A stretch of 64,000 bases of DNA from Haloterrigena sp. KLK7 (lineage in GTDB: Archaea > Halobacteriota > Halobacteria > Halobacteriales > Natrialbaceae), in contig NZ_CP149788.1 of assembly GCF_037914945.1 (NCBI RefSeq), positions 124,001 to 188,000 on the forward strand. The letters are read 5' to 3'. Position numbers and translations under genes: made by a program. Below, piece after piece: positions 9,226 through 16,907 of the stretch. Below the pieces are notes generated by a model. That model did no database searches. It saw only the letters and a list, made by a program, of their open reading frames with translations, and was not told where the DNA came from. Each line of letters starts with the position of its first letter. Positions within the stretch are counted from its first letter, which is position 1.

Positions 9226-9574
9226 GACTAGCCCGCGACGTTCGAACGGCCGAAGGAGCGACAGCGGGATCGCGACGAGTCGTCTGCTGCTCGGCCGATG
9301 AAAGATTTTAGCACTGACGACTAGACTATAGAAAGTATACGATGGAGATTACGGACGTATCTGCGACCAAAGTCAACTAGACAGTCACGTAGAACCATCA
9401 TTCTCAAAATCGAATGATCCCGGCGATTTATCGTCCGCTTACAGGGCGAATGCAGGGGCAAGGGATCGTAGTCGATGACCCGAAGAGCGTGCCTGCGGGA
9501 CGGGGAGTCGTTCGAAAGAGCTTCAATTCGTTGTGATCACGAGAGAGCGAGGTGCTCTCGGCCGACCTCGACGT
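9226..9574. other. Intergenic region holding a rhamnonate-dehydratase-like stub
   Basis: This 349-base stretch lies between the zinc dehydrogenase and the convergent heparinase-like gene. Apart from the 13-codon frame at 9342-9380 I see no coding signal. The part after 9380 does not visibly continue the dehydratase in any frame. Confidence 0.45.
9342..9380 (+). pseudogene. 5' stub resembling rhamnonate dehydratase
   Basis: A 12-codon frame reads MEITDVSATKVN and stops at TAG. The intact rhamnonate dehydratase at 15459-16664 begins MEITNINVTKVS, so 8 of 12 residues match, including both ends. The sequence after the stop shows no further similarity, so this looks like the surviving start of a deleted gene that followed the dehydrogenase. 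A functional short leader peptide is the other possibility. The match is short, so confidence is limited. Confidence 0.45.
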
Positions 9575-11458
9575 TTACGGCGAGGGAAATGTCATCCGTA
9601 GCTGTAGCGATGTCACGCAACTACTGACAGTCTGCGTAATGCGAGCGCGCCAGACGTCGCGTGTCCCGTCGGCCGTCTCGATAGCGTCCGTAAGCCGTTC
9701 GACGCTGCGGTTGGCATCCGGATCGTTCGGCGTCACTCGCACGCGACCGCGTTCGCCAGTGACGATGAGACTTCGCTCGTCGTTTCGAATCGGGAACGTG
9801 GAGACGAGCGTGGACTCGAACGTGTTGTCCGCGTTCGTGAACACCGCGTCGTCGCCGACCGTGACGACGCCGTCGGTTCGGTCGAGCGTTACGGTCCGGC
9901 GAAGCGACTCGAGACCAGCGTCCTCAGGGTAGCAGTCCGCGAGATCCACCTCGAACGCGTCGACCGTCGACGAGGAGCGACGGTCGAGTACCGTCGCGGC
10001 GAACTCCTCGCCGGACGCCTGTTCGACGCCGTTCACGTACGGGACGGAGTGGCCGAGAGAGCGCGCGGTAAGGTATTCGTAGCGGGCCGGGCCGAAGTAG
10101 TCTCGGTCGTACTCGGGACGCCCCGGATCGGTGAGGAGCGACTCGCCGTTCGCGTGAACGACGAACGAGCCACAGTCGTTGTGGTTGTGTGGCTCGCCGT
10201 TGTGGCCGGCTTTCGCGGCGACGACGAGCCCGTCCGGGTCGGCCGGGCTCGCCCGCGTGATCCACCACTCACAGCCCTCGAAGTATCGACGGGTCGGTGG
10301 GGTGGCACGCGACCACGACGCGGGCACCGTCCGCGTCCAGTGGAGGTCGCGGACGATCTCGGGGAGCGATGCGACGTTCGGGCCTGCGAACGCGTCCGTA
10401 CGGCGCGCCATCTCCCATCGTCCGCGAGCCGCCAGTCCCGGTTCGTCCAGGCGACGTCCGAGCCACGCGGCCGCGCGCGGTGCGACGACGCTCTCCTCGT
10501 CCGAGTCCGAAAACGGAACGAAGTGTCCGGGGCTGAGTTCGACGGCGAGGGGATACGTAGCGAGGCGCTCGAGTTTCAGGGGCGAGCACAGCGAGTACGA
10601 GCCGTCGGTCGCGCTCTCGAGGGCGTCCGCGAGCGCGACGTAGTTGCCCACGCCGTAATTCCAGTAGCCGACGCCTTCCGGCGTTCCGCCGTCGGCGCCG
10701 AAGCCGTCGAGATAGTAGCCGAGACTGTCGGCGACGCGTGCGACGATGCGCGCCTGTCGGCCGGCGTCGTCGAGGAGGTAGAGCGCGGCGAGCGCGACGC
10801 CCGCGCTACAGACCGCGTTCCAGTTGTTCGTCGCCGTCGTCCACCAGAGATCGTCGCGCGCCTCGTAGGGGGTGAAGACGCGACGGTCGACTTCGGAACG
10901 GATGCGCTCGCGGAGAGCGGGATGGAGACGGTCGCCGAGAATCGCGTCGACCTCCGCGAGGAGGAGCGCCGCACCGACGGTGAAGAGCGCGACCGTCCGC
11001 TCTTCGCTCGGGACGGCGCCGGGGAGCCCCTCTCGAGAGTCGTCCCCGAGGTGTGCGGGCCACGTCCACGTCGCCTGCTCGCAGAGCGCCCACGCGTAGT
11101 CCAGAATCGGATCGAAGTCGTCGTCGCGTTCGACGCACGCGGCGACGACGAGCGCGGAGAGGCGACGCCGGCGTTCGCGTGCAGCGGCTTCGTAGCGCTT
11201 CCGAGTCCCCGTTCGCTCGTAGTCGAGATACCGGCTGGCCCTGAGTGACGGGATGTCGCCGTCACGAGCCGATTCGGCGTCGTCGAGCAGCGCCTCGACC
11301 GGCTCGCGGGTCAGTTCGTCCGTGCGGAGGGCCGTCCACGCCGCTTCGTCTTCGTACGTCGGAAGCGTGAACGCCTTCCCGGGGCCATCGAGGGCGTCTC
11401 GGAGGCCGCCGACCGTCCATTCGCACGGCGGGTAGTCGTGGTCGTGCGCCGTCGGCAT
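9575..11458 (-). CDS. Heparinase II/III-like family protein
   Basis: This protein has the two-domain plan of heparinase II/III-like polysaccharide lyases: an N-terminal alpha/alpha toroid and a C-terminal beta-sandwich. The C-terminal domain carries HNHNDCGSFVVHANGE, the family's HNHxDxGSF motif. The start chosen is ATG 11458 (MPTAHDHDY), giving 627 residues. The longer open frame to 11578 would run into the likely promoter. There is no signal peptide, so it probably acts inside the cell on imported oligosaccharides. The actual substrate (unsaturated or sulfated/uronic oligomers) is unknown. It is divergent from the TIM-barrel gene at 11629, so the 170-base gap between them likely serves both. 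Confidence 0.8.
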   Translation of the reverse strand: MPTAHDHDYPPCEWTVGGLRDALDGPGKAFTLPTYEDEAAWTALRTDELTREPVEALLDDAESARDGDIPSLRASRYLDYERTGTRKRYEAAARERRRRLSALVVAACVERDDDFDPILDYAWALCEQATWTWPAHLGDDSREGLPGAVPSEERTVALFTVGAALLLAEVDAILGDRLHPALRERIRSEVDRRVFTPYEARDDLWWTTATNNWNAVCSAGVALAALYLLDDAGRQARIVARVADSLGYYLDGFGADGGTPEGVGYWNYGVGNYVALADALESATDGSYSLCSPLKLERLATYPLAVELSPGHFVPFSDSDEESVVAPRAAAWLGRRLDEPGLAARGRWEMARRTDAFAGPNVASLPEIVRDLHWTRTVPASWSRATPPTRRYFEGCEWWITRASPADPDGLVVAAKAGHNGEPHNHNDCGSFVVHANGESLLTDPGRPEYDRDYFGPARYEYLTARSLGHSVPYVNGVEQASGEEFAATVLDRRSSSTVDAFEVDLADCYPEDAGLESLRRTVTLDRTDGVVTVGDDAVFTNADNTFESTLVSTFPIRNDERSLIVTGERGRVRVTPNDPDANRSVERLTDAIETADGTRDVWRARITQTVSSCVTSLQLRMTFPSP

Positions 11459-11628
11459 ACGCGATAGGACCGGCGGTATGGCAATAAACCTCGTGGTGAT
11501 AGTCGCTCCGTCGGCCACGAGTATGGGCGGACCGGCACCGCTGTACGATCGGTCGGGAGACACCGGACTTGCGACCAATCAGTGCCGTTTCACCAAAACC
11601 TACGTGTGATCGGCGAGTTGTGTCATCC

Positions 11629-12453
11629 ATGCAACTCGCACTGTCGACGCTTAGCTGCCCCGACTGGGACCTCGAGCGAATACTGTCCGTCGGTCGGGAC
11701 GCCGGCTACGACGGCGTGGACTTCCGAGGGTACCGGGACGAGATCGACGTCACGCGCCATCCCCTGTTCACCGACCGAGCCGACGAAACGCGGTCGAGAC
11801 TCGACGACGCCGGGCTGAGTATCAGCGCCCTCAGCTCGAGTATCACTCTCTGTGAACCCGGCGACCGGTCGGACCGCGTGGCGGAGGCGCGCAGACTGCT
11901 CGAGGTCGCCGACGCGTTCGACGTCGACCGCATCCGCGTGTTCGGCGGTGGCGACCTCGACGCCCACTCGAGAGCCGAACTCGCCCGTTCCGGGGGCGAA
12001 ACCATGCGGGAGATCCTCTCGATCGACGGCGCGGAGAACGTCCGGTGGGTTCTCGAGACCCACGACGCCTGGACCGCCTCGGCCGACTGCCGGCGACTCC
12101 TCGACGAGCTTCCCGCGGACGACGTCGGCGTCCTGTGGGACGCCGCGCACACCGTCCGCCTCGCCGACGAATCCCCGCGCGAGACCCTCGACGCACTCGG
12201 CGATCGGATCGAGTACGTGCACCTGAAAGACGCCGTCTACGACCCGGACCACCACGACGCGACCGCCGACGGCTACGTGTACGCGGTCCCCGGCGAGGGC
12301 GAGCTGCCGATGGCCGACGTCGTCGCGGCGCTCCGCGAGCGAGGCTACGATGGCTGGCTCGTCTTCGAACACGAGAAGCGATGGCACCCCTCGATCACCG
12401 ACCCCGAAGTCGCCCTGCCGGCGTTCGTCGAGTGGTTCCGCGACCAGCGGTGA
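11629..12453 (+). CDS. Sugar phosphate isomerase/epimerase family TIM-barrel protein
   Basis: This 274-residue protein belongs to the xylose-isomerase-like TIM-barrel family (IolE/hydroxypyruvate isomerase/epimerase type). Typical elements are the N-terminal LALSTLSCPDWDLERIL and GYDGVDFRG, the metal-site residues in VLETHDAW and VGVLWDAAH, YVHLKDA, and the C-terminal GYDGWLVFEHEKRW. The ATG at 11629 is chosen over 11569 because the family begins directly with the first strand (MQLALST). It is followed after 46 bases by a D-2-hydroxyacid dehydrogenase, so the two probably form an operon. It likely isomerises or epimerises a sugar or keto acid from polysaccharide breakdown, but the specific substrate is not visible. 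Confidence 0.8.
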   Translation: MQLALSTLSCPDWDLERILSVGRDAGYDGVDFRGYRDEIDVTRHPLFTDRADETRSRLDDAGLSISALSSSITLCEPGDRSDRVAEARRLLEVADAFDVDRIRVFGGGDLDAHSRAELARSGGETMREILSIDGAENVRWVLETHDAWTASADCRRLLDELPADDVGVLWDAAHTVRLADESPRETLDALGDRIEYVHLKDAVYDPDHHDATADGYVYAVPGEGELPMADVVAALRERGYDGWLVFEHEKRWHPSITDPEVALPAFVEWFRDQR

Positions 12454-12499
12454 GCGGACGGATCCCTGCGTTTATAGTATCGGAGGAGTTACGAGAGAT

Positions 12500-13489
12500 A
12501 TGGAAATTTTCGTCACGTTACCGGACGGGGAACTCCGGGACGACTTCTTTCCGAACGAGGTTCGCCACCGACTCGAGTCACTGGGCACGGTCGCCTGGAA
12601 CCCGTCGACCGACGATCTCTCCGAGGACGGCCTCCGTGACCGCATCGACGGCGTCGACGTACTGGTCACGGGGTGGGGCAGTCCGCGGGTCACCGCCGAC
12701 GTCCTCGAGGCGGCCGACGATCTACAACTGATCGCCCACACCGGCGGGAGCGTCGGGACGCTCGTCTCCGAAGCGGTCTACGACGCGGAGATCCGCGTCG
12801 TGAGCGCCAACGACGTGATGGCCGACTACACGGCGGAACACACGCTCGGCTCGATCCTCGCGAAACTGCGCGCCGTTCCGGAACTCGACGCGTCGATGAA
12901 AGCGGGCGGGTTCAGTGCCGACGACGTCGACATTCGGACCCTCCACGGGAAGGACGTCGGACTCGTCGGGCTGGGAACCATCGGCCGGAAACTGCTCGAC
13001 CACCTGGCTTCGTTCGACGTGTCCGCCAGTATCTACGATCCCTACGTGGACGCGGCGGAGATCGCGGAGTATCCGTTCGCGACGCTGACGGATCTGGAGA
13101 CGGCGCTGGACTCGGCGGTCGTCTCCGTCCACGCTGCGCGGACCGAAGAGACGATCGGCATGCTGGACGCGGATCGCCTGGCACGGATCCCCGACGGGGC
13201 GCTGTTCGTCAACACTGCACGCGCCGAAATCGTCGAGGAAGCGGCGCTCATGGAGGAACTGCGGTCGGGTCGGCTCTCCGGCGTCTTCGACGTCTACCAT
13301 CGGGAACCGCTTCCCGCCGATCACGACCTCCGAGAACTCGATAACGTCTTGCTCACCCCTCACGTCGGCGGGTCCCAGATCCGTGGACCGCTAACGGAGA
13401 CCGTCATCGAGGACATCGAGCGGTTTCAGCGAGACCAACCGCTCGAACACGAAATCTCGAGGCGACAATGGCGGACGATGACTCGATGA
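12500..13489 (+). CDS. D-2-hydroxyacid dehydrogenase family protein
   Basis: This NAD(P)-dependent 2-hydroxyacid dehydrogenase is of the phosphoglycerate dehydrogenase/glyoxylate reductase type. The nucleotide-binding motif GLGTIGRKLLDHL and the catalytic Arg (NTARAEIVEE), Glu (YHREPLP) and His (TPHVGGSQ) are all present. The 329 residues start at ATG 12500 (MEIFVTLPDG); the longer frame from 12350 overlaps the preceding gene and has no family similarity. It is probably co-transcribed with the TIM-barrel gene just upstream. A role in reducing or oxidising a keto acid from uronate or aldonate degradation is plausible, but the substrate cannot be read from sequence. Confidence 0.83.
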   Translation: MEIFVTLPDGELRDDFFPNEVRHRLESLGTVAWNPSTDDLSEDGLRDRIDGVDVLVTGWGSPRVTADVLEAADDLQLIAHTGGSVGTLVSEAVYDAEIRVVSANDVMADYTAEHTLGSILAKLRAVPELDASMKAGGFSADDVDIRTLHGKDVGLVGLGTIGRKLLDHLASFDVSASIYDPYVDAAEIAEYPFATLTDLETALDSAVVSVHAARTEETIGMLDADRLARIPDGALFVNTARAEIVEEAALMEELRSGRLSGVFDVYHREPLPADHDLRELDNVLLTPHVGGSQIRGPLTETVIEDIERFQRDQPLEHEISRRQWRTMTR

Positions 13490-13652
13490 GACGGACGTGA
13501 CGAGCGGGTGCGGGGATCGCAGGTTCGTCTCGAACGGTACCGCTCTCAGCGTCCGCCATCGGCGGAAAAAGATGACAGATGGGAGCAGTCAGCCGGTACC
13601 CGGCGCTTCGAACTCGTTTTCGGCGCGCTCCGACGAACGACCGCAGTCGGCC

Positions 13653-13669
13653 GTCCGGTGACACCGGAC
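13653..13669. promoter_or_regulatory. Palindromic operator candidate GTCCGG-TGACA-CCGGAC
   Basis: This is a perfect copy of the 17-bp palindrome found six times in intergenic DNA of this window. It pairs with 13811-13827, 158 bases away. Confidence 0.7.
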
Positions 13670-13810
13670 ACATCACTGCGATCACTGGCCGTTCTCTGAC
13701 GCGTTCGATTACGTTCGTATGATTGTAAATAAATCCGCGAATGCCGTCAGAATATCGTTCCAACGGCCGAGTCAGAGAGGGAGAAGGGTGCACAACTGGA
13801 GTCCACTACT

Positions 13811-13827
13811 GTCCGGCATCACCGGAC
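13811..13827. promoter_or_regulatory. Palindromic operator candidate GTCCGG-CATCA-CCGGAC
   Basis: This is a perfect copy of the 17-bp palindrome. With the copy at 13653 it brackets an AT-rich, TATA-like element. Confidence 0.7.
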
Positions 13828-13916
13828 GCCCGTGATAAACACTACCAAGACAGGACCACTGGAGCGTGGCGATCCGGAAACGATCGATTTACGCAACGAG
13901 CGACCCGCTGTGCCCG

Positions 13917-14222
13917 TCAGATCATTCGATACACTTCGTCCATCCACTGATCGGTGTCGTCGTCGACGAGGATGCCGTCCATTTCCTCGGCCCAGCGAGC
14001 CTGCTCGTCGCTCGTCTCCATCACGTCGCGAATCGCGTCCGGATCGTCGAGTTCCATGAACCCGAAGACGTGGCCGTCCGATTCGAAGACGCTGTAGGTC
14101 TCGAGGCCGGCATCGGACTCGAGATACGCCTCCTCGAGCCACGTGGGAACGTCCTCGTGGGCCTCGCGATACGCCTCGCGCTGTCCGTCGGCGATTTCCA
14201 GATGGAACGCAATGCGTGCCAT
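13917..14222 (-). CDS. rhaM: L-rhamnose mutarotase
   Basis: This small protein (101 residues, against 104 for E. coli RhaM) interconverts the anomers of L-rhamnose so that the downstream enzyme gets the form it uses. The ferredoxin-like fold pattern is recognisable: RIAFHLEI, YREAHEDVPTWLEE with the conserved His near the helix, YSVFESDGHVFGFMEL, and the tail pattern RWAEEMDGIL. It lies downstream of the rhamnonate dehydratase and LLM genes on the same strand, 201 bases after the latter. A mutarotase is expected beside a rhamnose dehydrogenase in the oxidative pathway, and its presence strongly supports L-rhamnose as the substrate of this cluster. Confidence 0.88.
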   Translation of the reverse strand: MARIAFHLEIADGQREAYREAHEDVPTWLEEAYLESDAGLETYSVFESDGHVFGFMELDDPDAIRDVMETSDEQARWAEEMDGILVDDDTDQWMDEVYRMI

Positions 14223-14423
14223 ACGAGAGGGAAATCGGACGGAAGTCCCATAGCTATTCCCCTGTCTTTCGACCGCGCGAACGGGACTCGAGTCGGTAGC
14301 TGCCGACCGGCAGCGCCGGACGCGTCCGTACGCGGTAACATCGATCCGAAGGAAGAGGGGAAAGGCAGTGAACGAAAGTCAAAACGGAATTCGTGACCGT
14401 TGTGTGGTGGCTGCAGCGAGGTG

Positions 14424-15455
14424 CTACCGGAACTGCGGCATGACTTCGTCAGCGAATAGTTCCATGCCGCCGGTGTCGGGGAAGTCGACGAACCAGCACT
14501 GGAACTTCGTGACACCGGCGTCGATCCGCCGCTGGATCCCTTCGGCGCACTCCTCGGGCGTGCCCATGACGAAGTAGTCGCGGGCGTCGTCCTCGGTCTC
14601 GATGTCGGCCTGATCGACGTACTCCTCCTCGAACTGGATCGGCAACATCAGGTCCAGCAGTTCGTCGAGTGTCTCCTCGTCGCGCGTACAGATGACGTGG
14701 CCGTCCCAGGAGTACTCGATCTCGTCGGGATCGCGACCGACCGTCTCGCAGTGGTCCTCGATGACGCCGATCTTGTGCTCGAGCGTCTCCGGCGTCCCCT
14801 TGAACACGTCCGTGTTCCAGACGTCAGCGTGTTTCGCGACGAGTTTCAGCGTCACGTCCTCGCCCTGGCCGCCGACGAGAATCGGCGGGTGTGGATCCTG
14901 TACCGGTCCGGGCTCGCAGTAGGCGCCGTCGATCTCGTAGTGATCGCCCGCGAAGGAGGCACCGTCGCCGGAATCAGCGGTCCACATCTCCTTCATCAGG
15001 CGGATGCTCTCGTCCAAGCGCATCAGCCGCTCGAAGCCATCGCGGTACTCCCAGCCGTAGGCCTCGTACTCGGGTTCGTGCCAGCCCGCCCCGAGCCCGA
15101 GCTCGAGGCGGCCGCCGGAGATGACGTCGAGCGTCGCGGCCATCTTCGCGACGAGCGCGGGGTTGCGGTAGTCGTTACAGAGGACGAGCGAGCCGAGGTT
15201 GATGTCGTCGGTGAGCCCCGCCAGCGCGGACAGCAGCGTCCAGCACTCGTACTCGGCGTTGTCGCGACCCAGCATGAGGTGGTCCGGCGCCCACGCGGCG
15301 TCGAAGTCGAGTTCCTCGGCTTTCAGGACGCTCTCCTTCGTGGTCTCCCAGTCGAGTCGCTCGTAACACGGCGTGTCGCGGTGGGTCGGATCCGTTCCCG
15401 ACTTCGGTGCGCCCGCGAACACCGGCACGTTGTACTCGAAGGTGACGTCGGTCAT
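14424..15455 (-). CDS. LLM-class (luciferase-like) oxidoreductase, probably F420-dependent
   Basis: This is a 343-residue TIM-barrel oxidoreductase of the luciferase-like monooxygenase superfamily; archaeal members usually use F420. Family features include WAPDHLMLG near residue 55, LGSLVLCNDYRNPALVAKMAATLDVISGGRLELGLG split over about residues 90-125, GWHEPEYEAYG, and GGQGEDVTLKLVAKHADVWN. It starts 3 bases after the stop of the rhamnonate dehydratase gene, so the two are surely co-transcribed, and rhamnose mutarotase follows. The F420-dependent glucose-6-phosphate dehydrogenases belong to this same superfamily, so a sugar-oxidising role (L-rhamnose dehydrogenase) is an open possibility. It is not part of the classical pathway. 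Confidence 0.85.
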   Translation of the reverse strand: MTDVTFEYNVPVFAGAPKSGTDPTHRDTPCYERLDWETTKESVLKAEELDFDAAWAPDHLMLGRDNAEYECWTLLSALAGLTDDINLGSLVLCNDYRNPALVAKMAATLDVISGGRLELGLGAGWHEPEYEAYGWEYRDGFERLMRLDESIRLMKEMWTADSGDGASFAGDHYEIDGAYCEPGPVQDPHPPILVGGQGEDVTLKLVAKHADVWNTDVFKGTPETLEHKIGVIEDHCETVGRDPDEIEYSWDGHVICTRDEETLDELLDLMLPIQFEEEYVDQADIETEDDARDYFVMGTPEECAEGIQRRIDAGVTKFQCWFVDFPDTGGMELFADEVMPQFR

Positions 15456-15458
15456 CGG

Positions 15459-16664
15459 TTACTCCACGCTGTAGTGCTCGAGGGCCTCAGGGTTGGTCGC
15501 CGAGCTCAGGCCGACGGTCTCGGGAAGCGGGATGGTGCCGCCCTCGGCCTGGGGCGGGTTCGCGTAGATGGCGTCGGCGTAGGTCGACTCCTGCTCGCCC
15601 TGGCGCTCCTTGTACCACTCCGGAATGGGGAAGTACTCCGCCATCGGCGCGTTGGTCGAGGCGGCGATGAAGTGCAGCGTCGGGTTCGTTCCGGAGTGGG
15701 GGATCACCGGCACGTCGCGGGCGCTGGCCATGGCGTCGATCCGCTGGAGTTCGGTCAGCCCGCCACAGCGGTGGATGTCGGGCTGGAGGATGTCCACGGC
15801 CTCGCGCTCGAGGAGTTCCTTGTGGCCCCAGCGGGTGAACTCGTGTTCCCCGCCCGAGATGGGGACGTTCGAGGCCTCGCGGACCTCAGCGTAGCCGTCG
15901 ATGTCGTCCGGGATGACCGGCTCCTCGACCCACTCCATGTCGTAGCGCTCGAGGCGCTTGAGCATCTTCTTGGCGTAGCGGACGTCCCAGCCCATGTAGG
16001 CGTCGCCGGCGATCGCGATCTCGTCGCCGACGGCGTCGCGGACCGTCTCGACGATCTTCTCGTTCTCCTTCATCCCCTTGCGGCCCGCTTCCGGCCCGTA
16101 GCGGAACCGCAGTTTCATCGCGTCGAAGCCCTGTTCCGCGTAGTTCTGGGCCTCCCGCTCGAGTTTCTCGTGGTCGACCGGGTGGAGGTTGCTGGCGTAG
16201 CAGGGGATCTCGTCCGTGACCGGCCCGCCCAGCAGTTCGTACACCGGTTTCTCCGCTTCCTTGCCGGCGATGTCCCAGAGCGCGAGGTCGACCGCGCTGA
16301 TGGCCTCGATGGCCGCCCCCTTCCGCCCGAAGGGAATCGTTGCCCGGTACATCATGTCCCAGAGTCGTTCGCGCTCGTGGGGGTCCTCGCCGACGACGAG
16401 CTTCGAGAGCGTCTCGTCGACGATCGTCTCGATCGACCCCGTCGCCCAGTTGCCGACGCCGACGCCGGTGATGCCCGCGTCCGTCTCGACTTCCACGACG
16501 ACGTCGCCCACTGGACCCATCCATTTCCGGCGGGCCTGCGGATTGTCACCGTCGGCGTTGTTGTACTCGTCGAACTTGCTCATCACGGTGACGAGCGGGA
16601 ATTCGACGAACTCGCCCCAGGAATCGGTACTGACCTTCGTGACGTTGATGTTCGTTATCTCCAT
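15459..16664 (-). CDS. rhmD: L-rhamnonate dehydratase (enolase superfamily)
   Basis: This enzyme dehydrates L-rhamnonate to 2-keto-3-deoxy-L-rhamnonate with Mg2+. The 401-residue length equals that of enterobacterial RhmD. RhmD-like stretches include MSKFDEY near the start, DLALWDIAGK, PVYELLGGPVTDEIPCYA, the metal ligands in AGDAYMGWD, WVEEP and SGGEHEFTRWG, and the late VPHSG. The ATG at 16664 (MEITNINVTKV) is chosen; the frame stays open to 17330 but that part overlaps the divergent dehydrogenase gene. It is first in an operon with the LLM oxidoreductase. The divergent gene at 16908 and the 243-base spacer suggest joint control. Another aldonate substrate is possible, but the neighbouring mutarotase favours rhamnonate. 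Confidence 0.85.
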   Translation of the reverse strand: MEITNINVTKVSTDSWGEFVEFPLVTVMSKFDEYNNADGDNPQARRKWMGPVGDVVVEVETDAGITGVGVGNWATGSIETIVDETLSKLVVGEDPHERERLWDMMYRATIPFGRKGAAIEAISAVDLALWDIAGKEAEKPVYELLGGPVTDEIPCYASNLHPVDHEKLEREAQNYAEQGFDAMKLRFRYGPEAGRKGMKENEKIVETVRDAVGDEIAIAGDAYMGWDVRYAKKMLKRLERYDMEWVEEPVIPDDIDGYAEVREASNVPISGGEHEFTRWGHKELLEREAVDILQPDIHRCGGLTELQRIDAMASARDVPVIPHSGTNPTLHFIAASTNAPMAEYFPIPEWYKERQGEQESTYADAIYANPPQAEGGTIPLPETVGLSSATNPEALEHYSVE

Positions 16665-16907
16665 GAATTGACGTTCACTTCCGATGGACTCACCCTGACG
16701 TGTGTTCATTAGCCACATAAGTGTTTGTGATGGCACGGCGCGCCCTACCCACGAGACGACCGCTCCGTTCCCTCTCGGCGAGGGCTCGAGTTCCCACGGT
16801 TGGCGAGTCCGGGAGTCGCCGTCCCGGTCGGCGGTGTGTCCACCTAAAGTTATATATGTGAGAGTCCCCCACGTATTGATAGCTCGACCAGAGCGAGGTA
16901 ACCCCAG
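16665..16907. promoter_or_regulatory. Divergent promoter region of rhmD and the second zinc dehydrogenase
   Basis: This spacer separates two divergent pathway genes. On the plus strand a TATA element (ttatatat, about 16850-16857) follows GTCCA, the arrangement also seen before the paralogue at 8194. On the minus strand an acttatgtgg element near 16706-16715 could serve rhmD. Confidence 0.55.

Larger units (their letters stand above)
13490..13916. other. Non-coding stretch between convergent genes, with two palindromic sites
   Basis: This 427-base region has no credible protein gene, although both flanking genes end here. It contains two perfect copies of GTCCGG-N5-CCGGAC, 158 bases apart, with an AT-rich TATA-like element (tgtaaataaa, about 13724-13733) between them. 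This looks like a promoter region without an obvious gene. It might drive a small RNA or be left over from a lost gene. Confidence 0.55.

Noticed and set aside
13404-13793. A 129-codon minus-strand frame in the same gap
   Set aside because: It overlaps the end of the hydroxyacid dehydrogenase gene and shows no domain; its composition is typical of random high-G+C sequence.
13741-13950. A 69-codon plus-strand frame after the TATA-like element in the operator-bearing gap
   Set aside because: It overlaps the end of the mutarotase gene, has no recognisable composition or domain, and its ATG lies too close to the TATA element.
14697-16712. A 671-codon plus-strand frame opposite the LLM and rhmD genes
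   Set aside because: It spans two genuine genes on the other strand and has Val/Arg/Asp-rich low-information sequence.
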